Source: Lineus longissimus
Taxonomy: Eukaryota; Nemertea; Pilidiophora; Heteronemertea; Lineidae
Assembly: GCF_910592395.1 (NCBI RefSeq)
Contig: NC_088319.1
Coordinates: forward strand, 17,298,001 to 17,362,000
Reading direction: 5' to 3'
Length of the DNA: 64,000 bases
The translations under genes were made by a program, and so were the position numbers. The notes beneath the pieces were generated by a model, which was not told the origin of the DNA, ran no database searches, and was given only the letters and a program-made list of their open reading frames with translations. How positions within the stretch are numbered: the stretch's first letter is position 1; the number at the start of each line of letters is the position of its first letter. This document shows positions 1 through 12,400 of this stretch, one piece after another.

Positions 1-1768
1 ATTACTGCTATCAATCTACTTGGAGAACAGAAAGGATAAAAAGTAGCGAGCAGTTGTTTGTAAGAAGCCAGAGATAACAGGGGACCAGTGTGGTCAGCGG
101 TCAGCTGTCCCGTCACGTGAGATTACGATAGCAACGTCATCACATTGCTTCCCGGCTTTAAGGAAATGACGGAAACATGAGTTCAGCTTTAACGACGCTT
201 TGGCGCTGAAAACCAGCAACACTCCTGAACCAAATACGCACTATATCATAAAATTCCAATAGGGGACGCCAGAAGCGCAGTCAACGACGAAACATCAAAT
301 CTATATATTTTGCGGTGAGGATCTCCCTTTGGATCAAGGCGGCTTTGGATGTCTCTTTCTAAGATCTGGTGACACTGGGGACGTTTACTAACCTGTCCAT
401 AACGTGAACCTTACTGGTCGTGTTATGGAGATTACGAGAGTGACTCAAGCAGAGTATCAATCAGTCGCTGTTTGCCTGTTCGTTGAGGATAAAGCTTTGG
501 CGGCATCGCATATAACGAAGAATATCACAGCCTACTGCATGGAAGACTCTCTTTTCCTTTCGTTCAGACCAAGGATATTTGTCAAGATGGGTAACAAGAG
601 CTGAGGTGCTTGGAATTATAGACAACATTGCTTGGGTCTTAATTACATTAACTCGTGATAATCACGTATCAAATGCACTGAAGAAAGACTTTGACTGGAT
701 TCTTCAACAGAATGGGCAAACTGTCTTGAAGGTATAATGCAAAATGCGTAGTTTTGACTGGATAATGTAAAGATTTTTGATAATTTGTTGGCTGTAGAGC
801 TTCTAAGGATTTCATTAATGCCATTATGGATAGTACCATGAGCTGATTTAGGATACGGTTGACTGTCATCCGGTTAGGAAATTGATGATTTTGACAATGG
901 GGATGTATTTCAGACATCGGCGATGTGGCTTCTGGATGTGTTTGGTGACGCTGCTGATGCTGTCGCGATTAGGATCAGGATACACCACTAATGATATTTT
1001 AGAGAATGCATCGAGGCCAGGTGAGTATGACTTCAAGGCCTATACCCACATGCGCGATTAACAAAGCGTATAGCACCCAGGTCTTGAGCATCAAGCGCTC
1101 TCAAACGCGTACCATGTGTGGGAATAGACATCTCATTATAGTTTCAGGTTTTAAATGATGAATGGCTGGTTTTGAAAGCGTTATTAGAGCCTATCCCCTG
1201 CTGAAAAGTAGTCCTTTAGGTCAAAAGCGGTTCAGGTCCGAAATGCTCTGGTCGAAAACTCGTCTATGTAACTGCCATAAACGTACTTGAATGGAACCAG
1301 CCTCCTGACTGTGACGTGCACCATGGAAGTTTTATTATTTGACCAATAAACCAATGTTTTGATATTCATATTGCGATGAATCAAATCGTACTCGTGATAT
1401 AATCATATTGATCCGAGGGAAACAACCTCTCGGTTAAAGTGTTATGAACGAATCATTAGGAGTAACGCTGGTTTGAAAGTGCAATTGTTTTTTTACTCAT
1501 ATTATGAAAATATCGTAAAGAGCAGAGTTAATTTCAGCCACCAGTATGAAAAGGAATACACGTGTTAGCACATTGCTCGACAATGTTTGTGTATTATTAC
1601 TCTATATATGAGATATGCTTGAATGGCATACTATACCACAACCTAGATATGAATAATGTCGCGATCCATTCTGAGGCGAAAGCCCTAAAGGGCTGTTGCC
1701 GTTAGTTGGAAAAAATAGCCACTTTTACGACCACTAGGTGACCATGCTTCGCAAGATGAATGATGATT

Positions 1769-1802
<34 letters not shown>

Positions 1803-4510
1803 CGATGATGCTAGTTGCGCAATTGCACCTGTTAAATGGTACCCATGAATGCGCTGGTCGCCCTCGGTATGCTGATGATGGGTGACAATAAAAATAAATT
1901 ATATCATGAATGCCGAACTTTACCTTTAAACCTGAAAAAATTGTTGGCACTACACTTAGCAAACATTTCATATCACAATATGATATATTAAGTCCATTCT
2001 TAGCTAATCCATACCAATTCAGGCCATTCATGTCAGCAGAATACTGAACCAATAACCCAAATCTGATCGTTAGAAAAGAAAATATTTATGTTGAATATGC
2101 TTGATATGCTTAGTCAACATTATTATTATTTTATAGATTGATAAAAACATATACATTTAGAGGTCTAGGGGCGTTCATGCCCCTCGTGACCCGCCTCTAT
2201 TAGGCCCCCAATATCAACAAATCGAGTTTTTATGACAGACGGTCACGAAAATCATTCTATATCGGTTCTAGAAAGGTGAACTGTACCGCCGCCAGGCTTG
2301 TCTGGTAAGGAGGACAAAATCGAGAGATGCTGGTGCAAGAAGGTTATTGCGTTGAAATTGAGGTGTACCATCGCCGGATCTGGTGTCGCCAATAAGTAAG
2401 TGTGTGGCATTCCTGATGCATGTTCCATTGCCAATCCTTCAAAGAAAATTGATAAAACACTGCACCATTCATCTTTTTTATCGTTTGCAATACTATATCG
2501 TCGTTCTTGCCTGCGTTATATCAAACTAAGAACGAAAATCCAAGGCCAACAATAGGTGGTCGTGATGGCAACAGACACACACACTAACCTAATTAGCTGA
2601 TGAGCAGCTGGCCAGACCCCGCATCATTATAGAAAAAGCCATCGCTTTGGTCCCTTTTCAATGTTTGCGACTATAATGATATCATCTCCAACTGACCGCA
2701 GACGGCCCCCATAACAACTCATCTCTTATCTACCTTCTCGCCCGATAGTCAGTTGATACCAGTCAGTTTGTGCGTGGTGATCACCTTTTGGTTCAGACGC
2801 AGTGTGTCACCGCCTCCGATCGTTGACGTAAAGGACTGCCCCGGGAGTCTAAAGCGACCTTGGCGCGATCCTCCCCTCTATTCTCACCGACTCCCAACTC
2901 CCGCTTTCAGACTTATCTGCGCCCTAATCTCGCATCATCAGGCAGACGAACAGATGAACCGCATACGAAACTACTTGCTCGACTTGGCACCAAGCAAAGC
3001 CGTCGTTGGATAGAATTGAAAATTAGTGCGTCTCAGCTAATTACAAAAGATTGTCGAGCCCGATAAATGAGGAGCGGAATCCCCTACTAATTCAATTACA
3101 TCTTGTAAGAAGTGTAATTTGCTCATCTTTTCTAATCTTTTCCTGCTATACGCCCTGTCACCACTCTCCAAGCTGAGATAATGTATAGCCTAGTCAAAGC
3201 TTTGTGCACAGGCGTAGTTTTGTATACATGCTTGGAGGTTGCCTTCTGTCACATGATCTAGCAGACGACAGATTAATGGGGCTATGATTGGATTAGCGTG
3301 ATTGGTTGAAAATCAAGACAAATAGCAGTTGCTGGACTGACAGACACTGACCGCTTCCTATGCCGCCAATGATTTAATCCAACATTCGATGCCCGCCACC
3401 TTAGCAACAAATATCTTGGCATAATCAGTGGTTTTCAACACACTCCGCCTCTCGATATTTTTTTGTATGACGTTGTAGTGAAAAAAACCTGAATCTCTGG
3501 ATGAGCAGCGTCTCTAACCGAGCTAAATCTTCATCCACCCATAAGATATTCGTGCCGGTCCTGATATCAATCCTCCTGACCGGTATTGACAATATTATCA
3601 CAAAGCAAGCAACCAAAAAGATTAGACCCGAGTAAATATTTGACACTTTGGCTATAGTGATTTGATCTAACTCTACTAAACTGTATACGGAGGCCACCAA
3701 ATCAGTTTTTCTAAGTCAATTTACCTTGCTCTTGGCAGACCGAGATCTGGCCGGGGAAATTATTGATCAAATAGATGAAATAATCTTGGAGAACTATTGA
3801 TTACAGAGGTTGGTTTCCTTTCCTCACTCCAGTAGACTTTCAAGCTTGTCATGAAGGGAGCGTGTCTCGCCATGGGGCCACCCCGCCTCCCATTAGTCAA
3901 GTATCGCGGCAAAGCAACCGACCTCTGTTCCAGAAACATAATACTGTAGTGGAGCCTAGTGGCGCCAGGATTAACCCTTTTGCCTCCATCGCACAGGATT
4001 TCGAAAGAAAGATAGAAAGCATGTCTGTCTCTTCCCACGTCAGCGTTGTCATTTGAGATCTAAGCCTATCTATTACCTCAACACTCAGACTGATCACATT
4101 CCTCGCTTGAAGGATATCTATCAAATCACTGTAATAACTGCGTTTGGCAAGGCCATAATTGCATTCCTTGCTACCCAGCTGAGTATGCTAGAGTCATTAC
4201 CACCGCCTTCTTCAAGTGTTAACGTTCTGGACCATAACGCAATGACATCGCATATGATTCACCTCTCAAATTTGGTCGGCAAACCCAATTACCCGTGGCC
4301 AAATCTATCATGATAGTCTTAAAAGGAAGAGTTACCCTCCAATCGGTAACCCTACTTGTAATTTCGGTGTCAAGAGCGTTTCGGAGTTGATTTCAGGCGA
4401 CTTCAGGCGGACTTCACCAGATGAGGGCTAATCGTGGCAGGGACATGCGCAAATCGTCGAACAAAGGGTTAATCAAACTTTACAAAGCAGTCGAACATCC
4501 ACCAGCAATA
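1..4510. other. No recognised gene; unassigned 5' region
   Basis: I see no supported gene here. Open stretches are short (under about 120 codons), lack family motifs and are not linked by convincing splice sites. Around 2.75-3.07 kb and 3.76-4.3 kb, overlapping open frames in several registers have composition that could reflect decayed coding or mobile-element sequence, but I cannot name a family. A (GAT)n tract at 1756-1810 produces an artificial poly-isoleucine frame on the minus strand. Confidence 0.5.
1756..1810. repeat. (GAT)n microsatellite
   Basis: A run of GAT/ATG trinucleotides with a few substitutions covers about 55 bp. It is simple sequence with no coding support. Confidence 0.9.
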
Positions 4511-4587
4511 GTGGCGCGTTAGCCCAGAGCATAGAGCGTCGGACTGGCATGACCTGTATTGCGGGTTCGAATCCTACCTAGCGCAAC
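4511..4587 (+). repeat. tRNA-like sequence (tRNA pseudogene or SINE head)
   Basis: An exact B-box type motif, GGTTCGAATCC, lies at 4564-4574, with a plausible T-arm around it. A D-arm-like TAGCCCAG...AGAGC stretch lies about 40 bp upstream. The outer ends GTGGCGC and GCGCAAC pair at six of seven positions. The anticodon stem does not pair and the acceptor stem pairs poorly in the standard register, so a working tRNA is unlikely. A tRNA pseudogene or the pol III promoter head of a SINE fits better. The fold-back element begins about 20 bp downstream. Confidence 0.55.
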
Positions 4588-4606
4588 TTTAATAATGCAT
4601 TTTTTT

Positions 4607-5250
4607 GGTCTGTAAAGTTGGCTCCCAGTTCCCAGTTCCTTGTTTGTGCCCATTTTGAAAGTTGTTATTTTGCCTGCCAATACTTCCAGTTCGGCCACGA
4701 ATATATCAGGATAAGTATTCCTCAGTTCCAAATTCAAATTTCTTTCAAATATTAACCCTTCAAAGTCCGATAACTCCATCGATTGGTTAACCCATTGTTA
4801 CTCCAGCTCCCGATTCAATGACCAATCAGTTTAACCCTTTGTAACTCCATTTCCCGGTTTGAAAAGGTAGCTCCTTATTCGTTTCCCGATTCGTTTAACA
4901 CTTTCTAACTTCAGCTCCCGATTAAACTGACCTGTAGTTGAATAGGGAGCTAGCAATCGAATCGGGAGCTGGAGTTAGAAAGGGTTAAACTAACTGGTCG
5001 TTGAATCGGGAGCTAGCATTTGAATCGGCAGCTGGAATAACAATCGGTTAAAACCAATTGATGGAGTTATCGGACTTTGGAGGGTTAATATTTGAAAGAA
5101 ATTTGAATTGGGAACTGGGCAATGCTTAGCCTAACTCCCAGTTCCTTATAATCGTGCCCGAACTGGAAGTATTGGCCGGCAAAATAACAACTTTCAAAAT
5201 GGGCACAAATAAGGAACTGGGAACTGGGGTAGGAACCAACTTTGCAGACC
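4607..5250. mobile_element. 644 bp palindromic fold-back (MITE-like) element
   Basis: The two ends are inverted copies of each other: GGTCTGTAAAGTTGG at 4607-4621 matches the complement of 5236-5250. The match continues inward with small gaps for roughly 200 bp per arm. It includes the cages around TTTGTGCCCATTTTGAAAG and its complement near 5193-5215. The centre is itself made of short inverted copies of AGCTCCCGATT / AATCGGGAGCT. No transposase frame is present and no clear target-site duplication is visible. It resembles a non-autonomous DNA element or a fold-back repeat. Confidence 0.75.
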
Positions 5251-5802
5251 CCCCCGAGACTACACTGTCGTCGAATAGAACAACACTCGCTGCGAAGCTT
5301 GTTCGACTTCACTGAGAGGCTGCACTAACCTCACGGAGCGTTCATGTGTGAGCAGACGACAGGAGATATAATGGTGCATGGTCACTTACACCAACCAACA
5401 GTATGGACTTCCTCCTCCGCCAGGCTTGTCCTGGTTTCACTAAGTAAGACATTCGGTCATTGGTCTCGTGGAGCGTTCTTCTGATAGATGACAGGTTGAT
5501 AACATGAGAGACATTGGTGGTCACTTCAGTCAGCCCATCTTTAAATGCAATGATGACATCTCTGCGCTCACCTGGGAGAAGGAACTGTTATCAGCAGAGA
5601 TTCCATGACTACGAGTGACTCTTAACCTTTTGGTTATGGGTAGAGATGGTTAATATGATAAAGATCCCATCAATTAATCAAGACCCTCCATAATATGAGA
5701 GGAAATGAAATGATTTATAATGGTATCATGATGAGATCTTTGTTGAGCTGATCAGACTTGAAATATGTATGGAGTCTAATCAGTAATGACCGAGACATTC
5801 AG
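5251..5802. other. Gene-poor stretch upstream of the unrecognised gene
   Basis: No feature is supported apart from the possible upstream intron or 5' region of the gene whose exons follow from about 5.8 kb. Confidence 0.4.
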
Positions 5803-6824
5803 CCGTTTTCTTGGTGTAGAAAGGGTCGTCCTATCTCTGAAGTGGCCATGATCTTCCCTATGTCTTTTTGCCGCCGATGGAGCAACCGAGCCATGGTTAA
5901 AAAGAACCAGTCTCCTATATCTGTCAATGTGGGATACAATCAGAAATCTGTGACAAGCTTCTATTTCGATGTGCCATCTCTTCCAGCAAAAGTCAAAGCG
6001 TTCGTAGCCTGTCGCAAGGAGTGTATCCAGCGATGTGACACGCTGGTCTACCGATTTGAAAGGAACCAGTACCACTGCCACAAATGCCTTGATGAATGCA
6101 TGCGACTCTTCCTGAAGCAGGCACAGAGTGTCGGGGTGGAGTTTGGAAATACAGGTTTGTATGGCAGGTCTTCGGCTTGATAGCAGAATCCCTGACAAAT
6201 ACGTCAAGGAAGTGTTAGCCATTGAACGTTTCGGCAGTGATGACCTCTTTGGGGGGAATTGTCAAAGTTTCCGCAATTGAGCCCATGTAAATAATTTTTC
6301 TGGATCATTGGTATAAAATGTTTTGAAAATTGATTGTGAGCACTGTCCTTCGGTGGTCTTCCATCCTCATTATACTGTTTGAGATCATTAGTCAAGCCTG
6401 AGTCTCGGGACAAAGTTTCAAATTTGAGACAGGAGGACCAAGACCACGATCACGTTATTCCCAGGAACTCTAACTAGAAATAGTGCATAACTTGTTTCTT
6501 TTCAGGTGAGGATCGGATAGAATTCAAACGAGACAAAACGGCCAAGCATAGATTAGATCACATTTTGGACGGAAAGAACAGTTACTCCTGTCGCCATGGT
6601 TTCTGAGACGGACATGTGCGACAACTTTCTCACCCAGCTTTGCAATATTAACCTTGCAAGTTCTGAGGGCTTTAAGAATAAATGATCGTAACATGATGTT
6701 GTTTCCCATCCTCCTCCTCAAAGCTACCCTCAGACCTTAACAGGTTAATTATCTGCTTTCAGGTGGCGACAAGAAGAAGAGGAAGAGAAAAGTCAAACGC
6801 ATCGCTAAGAATGACACGTTGTGA
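5803..6824 (+). CDS. Unrecognised gene, 3' exons; lysine-rich C terminus
   Basis: I do not recognise this gene. The main exon (about 5803-6154) has animal-like codon use and is rich in Cys, Arg and Gln, including the segment CRKECIQRCDTLVYRFER. It ends ...GNTG at a GTTTGT donor in phase 1. Two acceptors with good pyrimidine tracts follow in the matching phase. One, at 6506, gives a tail with RIEFKRDKTAKHRLDH that stops at 6604-6606. The other, at 6763, gives the basic tail KKKRKRKVKRIAKNDTL with a stop at 6822-6824. The tail looks like a nuclear localisation signal. Exon 6506-6598 could also be internal through a weak GTTTCT donor, with phase preserved. Upstream exons and the start are not identified. 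An antisense open frame also covers the main exon, but codon bias favours the plus strand. Confidence 0.4.
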
Positions 6825-8985
6825 GGAGGAACCAGCGGATGGTATGATTCTAGACTGGAGCAATGAAAACAGAGGGATTTCATTTGTCAGAGATTAGCAC
6901 TAACATGAGGAAAAATTAGTCCAAAATCACAGTGGCAGAGCTAGATTTCACTTGAGTTACTAGTCACGAGCTACAAGAGACTCGCCCAAATTTCTCAATG
7001 GAATTCTAGAGGGATGAAACACACTCCTCAGCTTCACAAGGCCTGAGAGATTGGTTCTGGCAGATTTATTATGGCCCGTATTCATTACGATTGGCCACTG
7101 TGTAAGTAAGTGCGGTAAACGGAGGTGACTTTGGCTGGGAAAAGCACAGAAGGCCTACCTCGTCCAAAATATCGTTCAGGTATCAAATCTACTTGGAGAG
7201 GCTTTAACAAAGGTTTTTGAATTACATGTGAAGTCAAAATATTTACATGGTTAAAGATGGAGGGGGGTCGATTTCTGGGTTCATATCAACCTGCTTTGTA
7301 AGGCATCTAGTGTGAATAGACGGTTTCCCTGGGATATGTCAGTGTTTGACAAAAATCAAGAGTGGGTGGGTCGTTCTCAGTTTTTTTCCTAAATGTTGTG
7401 GTTTAAATGATATCATTGGTTTGTACATATAAGACATATACACAAGTAAATGTGTGTTGTTGAATGATTCCAAGAATATAAACAGCGAATTTTTGATTAT
7501 ACTGTACTCCTCTCACTTGTGGTCACATTGAGCCACCAGAGTTCAGGCACTGTGGATGACGTCACATATACGCCAACCAATCGGGTGACGGTATCTCAAC
7601 CTGCCAAATTTGCTGTGAAAACCACCAGATGTTGTTGTTCCTCTTGAGGTTGACTGGTTCAAGTGATGTCACATCACCAGGGAAAAAGAGAACACTTTCC
7701 ATCCAATGTGATTTCGTCATTTATTCTAATAAACTACACTGCAAGAACAACAGTCTCAAATTAATGAAATCAGTTTTGTCTACAAGACAAATCAAATAAT
7801 ATAAATGCAACGAATCGGACATTCAGACTACCAGGGTTTTAACATGATTTGGCCTTATCATAACTTACACGACAGGTGTTGGAATATCAGGCTTTCTTTG
7901 AAATAGTGTTGACAACTCTCACTCGTGATGACTCCAGGAAGTTCACCCCATGGAGAGCTTTCATCACTTATCTTAAACGCCAACTGAGGAGTGTGAAGCT
8001 CTCCAAAATACAAAATAAATCTCCAACATGTCCATGGAAGTGGCTGATCGCTCCCGTTCAAATCTTTAACAGGTAAGCCTCCAATAGAAAGCCTTTGTGT
8101 CAAGAATAGATGAATACCAGTATGGCAACTTGACTGAGATAGTTACCATTTTGACAAATGTTGTGCCCAGAAAATGATTTAAGTTTGAAGTACCAAGATG
8201 CAAGTCATAGGACTCCCCATATATTTTGTTTCCAAATCATGCATGGATTGGTGAACAAACAAACCATGGTACAAACAAGGATGTCAATACAAATGACAAC
8301 AATAGAAACCACTCATGAGTCATATTGAGGTAGACCAGCATAAGAGTACATGAATTAACCTCTTAATACATGAACTAACAGAGACCTGTTTGAAGCAATT
8401 AAGGAATCTTAATGAATAGACGCGTTATAGAAGTCACAACAAGAACAAGAAATCAGACATTAGCACAACAAGTCATGAACAAATGAGTATTTTGTGGCAA
8501 AAGAGCTGCACGATACAGTATGTCCCAAAAAAGTGTCATTTTACAAAATCTGCATGAGGATCACATCGCCTACTCTGAACCATGAACCTTTTGTGAGCAT
8601 TTCATTTTTTCAATTCTCGCCAATGTACCGTCAAATGCAAACTTAGAAAGCATGAACATTTCAACTGTGATGAATCGATGATACATTCATGCATACATAT
8701 ATACATGCTTCACATTTTAGTCATCTTGTTCACTCTTAACTGTGGTATATTAGGAAGAAAAAACTAAAGATGCAGGAGTAAGATTGCAAAGCCTTTGTAA
8801 TAGAATGAGCGTCTCATGTGTATATCTTATTTCTTTCAATAAAGAAGATTTAAACAAATCATACTTCACTCATTTTTCATATCAGTCCAAGCGTTAAACA
8901 AGTTTGTTCTTTCCCCCGAGGCCATCTCCCTCAAAAATGATTTCCAAAGAAATATTTTAAAATACTAGAGAAATGCAATTCAACG
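6825..8985. other. Convergent 3' region of the unrecognised gene and USP48
   Basis: No gene is supported. Two convergent genes end here, so the stretch probably holds their 3' UTRs. Candidate poly(A) hexamers are AATAAA (+) at 7728-7733 and 8838-8843, and TTTATT (AATAAA on the minus strand) at 7720-7725. The short open frames around 7.86-8.10 kb on both strands have no recognisable motif. Confidence 0.45.
7720..7733. terminator. Back-to-back poly(A) signals on opposite strands
   Basis: TTTATT (minus-strand AATAAA) is followed two bases later by plus-strand AATAAA. The pair lies between two convergent genes, so it could serve USP48 (minus) and the unrecognised gene (plus). That role is inferred from position only. 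Confidence 0.3.
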
Positions 8986-9470
8986 CAGTGTCTTGTAGAG
9001 CCACCCTACCGGCCCGCTAGTAACCCAGTGTCTTGTAGAGCCACCCTACCGGCCCACTAGTAACCCAGTGTCTTGTAGAGCCACCCTACCGGCCCGCTAG
9101 TAACCCAGTGTCTTGTAGAGCCACCCTACCGGCCCGCTAGTAACCCAGTGTCTTGTAGAGCCACCCTACCGGCACGCTAGTAACCCAGTGTCTTGTAGAG
9201 CCACCCTACCGGCCCGCTAGTAACCCAGTGTCTTGTAGAGCCACCCTACCGGCCCGCTAGTAACCCAGTGTCTTGTAGAGCCACCCTACCGGCCCGCTAG
9301 TAACCCAGTGTCTTGTAGAGCCACCCTACCGGCCCGCTAGTAACCCAGTGTCTTGTAGAGCCACCCTACCGGCCCGCTAGTAACCCAGTGTCTTGTAAAG
9401 CCACCCTACCGGCCCGCTAGTAACCCAGTGTCTTGTAAGGCCACCCTACCGGCCCGCTAGTAACCCAGTG
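8986..9470. repeat. 40 bp minisatellite, about 12 copies, overlapping the USP48 stop codon
   Basis: The block CCACCCTACC recurs exactly every 40 bp from 9001 to 9441, twelve times. Only scattered single changes are seen, for example near 9056, 9174, 9398 and 9438-9439. The CDS-proximal unit encodes the last residues and the stop codon of USP48 on the minus strand. The other units lie in its 3' UTR. The unit length is not a multiple of three, and each unit contains an in-register copy of the stop. Confidence 0.97.
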
Positions 9471-12400
9471 CCCTTGAATCCCTCCTCCGGTGCAGATGAC
9501 GGAATCTCCTCGATAAGATAAGCACCATCCATTGGTTCGTCCACTTTCAACTTGAGCACAGATTCAGGTAAAACACCAAGACTCGCCAACGTAGCGCTCT
9601 GGTCCATTAGCTTTTTCCCGTTCAACACAAGGTGTTGGTCGAATGGTGCCACTGAGAAGAGCTTCATCAACTGGAAGAGGAATGATAACAAGGTCAGTGA
9701 GCGTGTGGTAACGTTCATGGACATTGCAGGACTTCATTTAGGTTAAGAGAGGTTTGAGGTATGAGATTGTTACCTGTAACTTGAGGTCTCTCAGTGTATG
9801 GCTAGAATCGACAGTCACAACTTTCTCCCCTCGGACCTTGCGGTGACGAGAACTTCGCCGAATAGACGCATTATTGCATCGTGTGACCTTGGCTGGAATG
9901 ACTTCCTCTGGAACTGGAGGTTGGCCATCTTCACCAGATAGACGCTTTCTCTTCTTTGGTCCTGACTGAAGTGTGAATAAACAGAGGTTTTATAACTGCA
10001 GAGGACTAACAAAATCAAAGGAATCAGTGTTTAAAAAACAACACATGACTTCATCCTCACCTCTGAAAATTCTGGATCCTCCCGATCAGAGCTGTTCCCA
10101 GAATTACTCCCATCACCGTTCCCCGATGGTGCAAAGTCCGACCCAGGAGAAAGTCTTTGCACATATATTTTGGCGTTTTTATAATCCATTCTCTCAAAGT
10201 CTGCGGCGCTGAGGCGCATTGCTATACAGTCATCACAGACGTCTGGGTTTGTTATGAGTATTGTCGAGTTGTCTTCTTGTTTTACAGGTAAGACCGTCAC
10301 TGTTTCATCCACGACCACGTAACGTTGCAAGATTTCCCACTCAATGGGAGTTAGCAGTGTTACACTGGAATAAAGAGAAGACTGAACATATACTGAGTGG
10401 AATGAAGTATTACTACAGGAATCCATTTCATTTTACTTGAGGGAAGGTCCAGCAAGTTACCAACTCCTCACAGACCACCGATAAATTGTGATTATTTCTG
10501 CCTCTCTTGACTACTGATTCGCCTCGTCTCTTCGGCCAAGCTATCGCATCGTGTTTGAGACTCGTTTGGTCCATTGCCAGGATGGAGGGCGTGCAAATGG
10601 TACCCAGCCTGCCACAGGCGCCAAACTTACGCATTGTCTTCACTGGCATCACAGGCATTCAGCGTCTCTGGTTGGAATGTTAGTTTGTCATGGTCGCAGA
10701 GTAAGACACAGTTATTCAGGTCGGTGATCCGATCACCGCGGCCTGGATTCCTGAAAATCAAAAGTCAGAGTTGGATTTTAGGTCCTTTTGTCTGTGTTTG
10801 AATTCACTTCCTAAGTGAGATGTAGCTGCAGTAACTAACTTATAGATGCTGTAGAAATCTCCCTATTGAGCGAATATCAGGCAGTCTTTTAACCAGTTCA
10901 CCCTCCAGAACCTGTGGTTTTATGAGCCACTTTGTCGCTGCATGAATATAATAACAAAATCATGATAAACAAACACATCAGTGGTGACATTAGAGTGAAC
11001 CCTTTCATGTCCTCACCTTATAAACTTTCTCCAAGATTCCAAGAATATGTTGTTGACAACATACAGTTCTGTTTGTGAAGTGTAGAGTTTTGGCCTCACT
11101 TTGCCATGATAGAGGTCTGGAAGAGACTGCTTCTGTTCAGCAGCGAAGGTCTTGCTGTCTTCCTTGGCTCTCGCCTCTTCAAGAGCTTTAGCCTTAAGTG
11201 TAAATATTGGTACCATCAATGATTAAAGCAAGATACAAATGAATTGTTTACACGTAAACTGTATCGGGGATCAATTTCTTCTTCTTTGAATATTTGATCA
11301 ATGGCACCTTGACCAGATAACCTCGATTATCTCTGATTCAAAGAAGTGGTCTTACGAGGACAGTCACAACAAGAAGCCAGGATAACGTTAACTTACTGTG
11401 CAATCCTCACAAGGATTACTCGTCTCAAGATACTCCGGTGCATCAGGAAAGTAAGACTTCAATCTTTTCCACACTTCTTCAGAGACCAGACGACGCTCGG
11501 CTGTCTGAGTACAAAGCTTACCTGAAATTAGAACACCATCACAACAACATAACTGACTAAGAGAGGTTGGCCGACCCAATTAGTAGCTGGCAAAGAAAGG
11601 AATGCTCATCTTGATATGTGACTTTCACTCAAATAGTATGTTTTATTCTTGAGGTTGAAGCAAATTGGACAAAGAGAAGGACCGCGCTTGACTCACCATG
11701 CTCCTCACAGAGGAGATCTTCATTGAAAGCAAAACTCTCATCCTCCGCCTCTTCTTCCTCATTGCCATTGGCAACCTGCGACGTCTTCTCGCCGCCATCT
11801 TGGGAAGTGCGTTTATCGCCAGAGCGTTTTTCAGAATCTTTGGATGTTTTCTGATCTGTTGATGTGCAAGGAAGTCCAACAGAGTCTGAGAGGTCATCTA
11901 CCTCAGAGTCTTTGATCGGTTTCTGGGACCTTTCAACACCAACAGAATGATCCCCATCGTTGGAAGAACTTCCTTTCTCTCCTTGACTAATTCCACCTGA
12001 AGACCTCACATCAGCACTTACAGACAATTCTTCCAAAGTCGTTTCAATCACACTTTTCAATGTTGATGATTTGCTATCATGACCATTGACCTCTGATGTT
12101 ATGTCGCATGCTCCACAACCTTTGACCTCTGATGTTGTGTCATCTGCCTCGCATGCTAGAGAAGAAATGTGGTGAGACTGTACACCAACACACCTAGGGG
12201 CATCAGAACTGTCCTTAGCCGTCAAACTCTCACCCTCTTCTTTGATGCCAGAATCTTTGTTACGGTTTGCTGTGTTCTGTGATGCTGAGCCATACTCGGC
12301 AGTTTCCTGCGTCAGGCCGTTTGTAAGCGACTCGTCAGAATTCAGCTGTTCTAGCGCCATCTTTTTCCAGCTGCGTAACGATTCCTTCCCGACCCAGTAG

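Noticed and set aside
1702-2052. Minus-strand frame with a poly-isoleucine run
   Set aside because: Produced by the GAT microsatellite; no conserved motif.
4511-4587. Functional tRNA gene
   Set aside because: The B box is perfect but the anticodon stem does not pair and the acceptor stem is poor in the normal register.
5776-6222. 148 codon antisense frame
   Set aside because: It overlaps the plus-strand exon, which has better codon bias and acceptor/donor support; no recognised motif on the minus strand. Not fully excluded.
8986-9470. CRISPR-like array
   Set aside because: Units are identical end to end with no unique spacers, the window is clearly animal, and one unit overlaps a coding end. 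It is a minisatellite.
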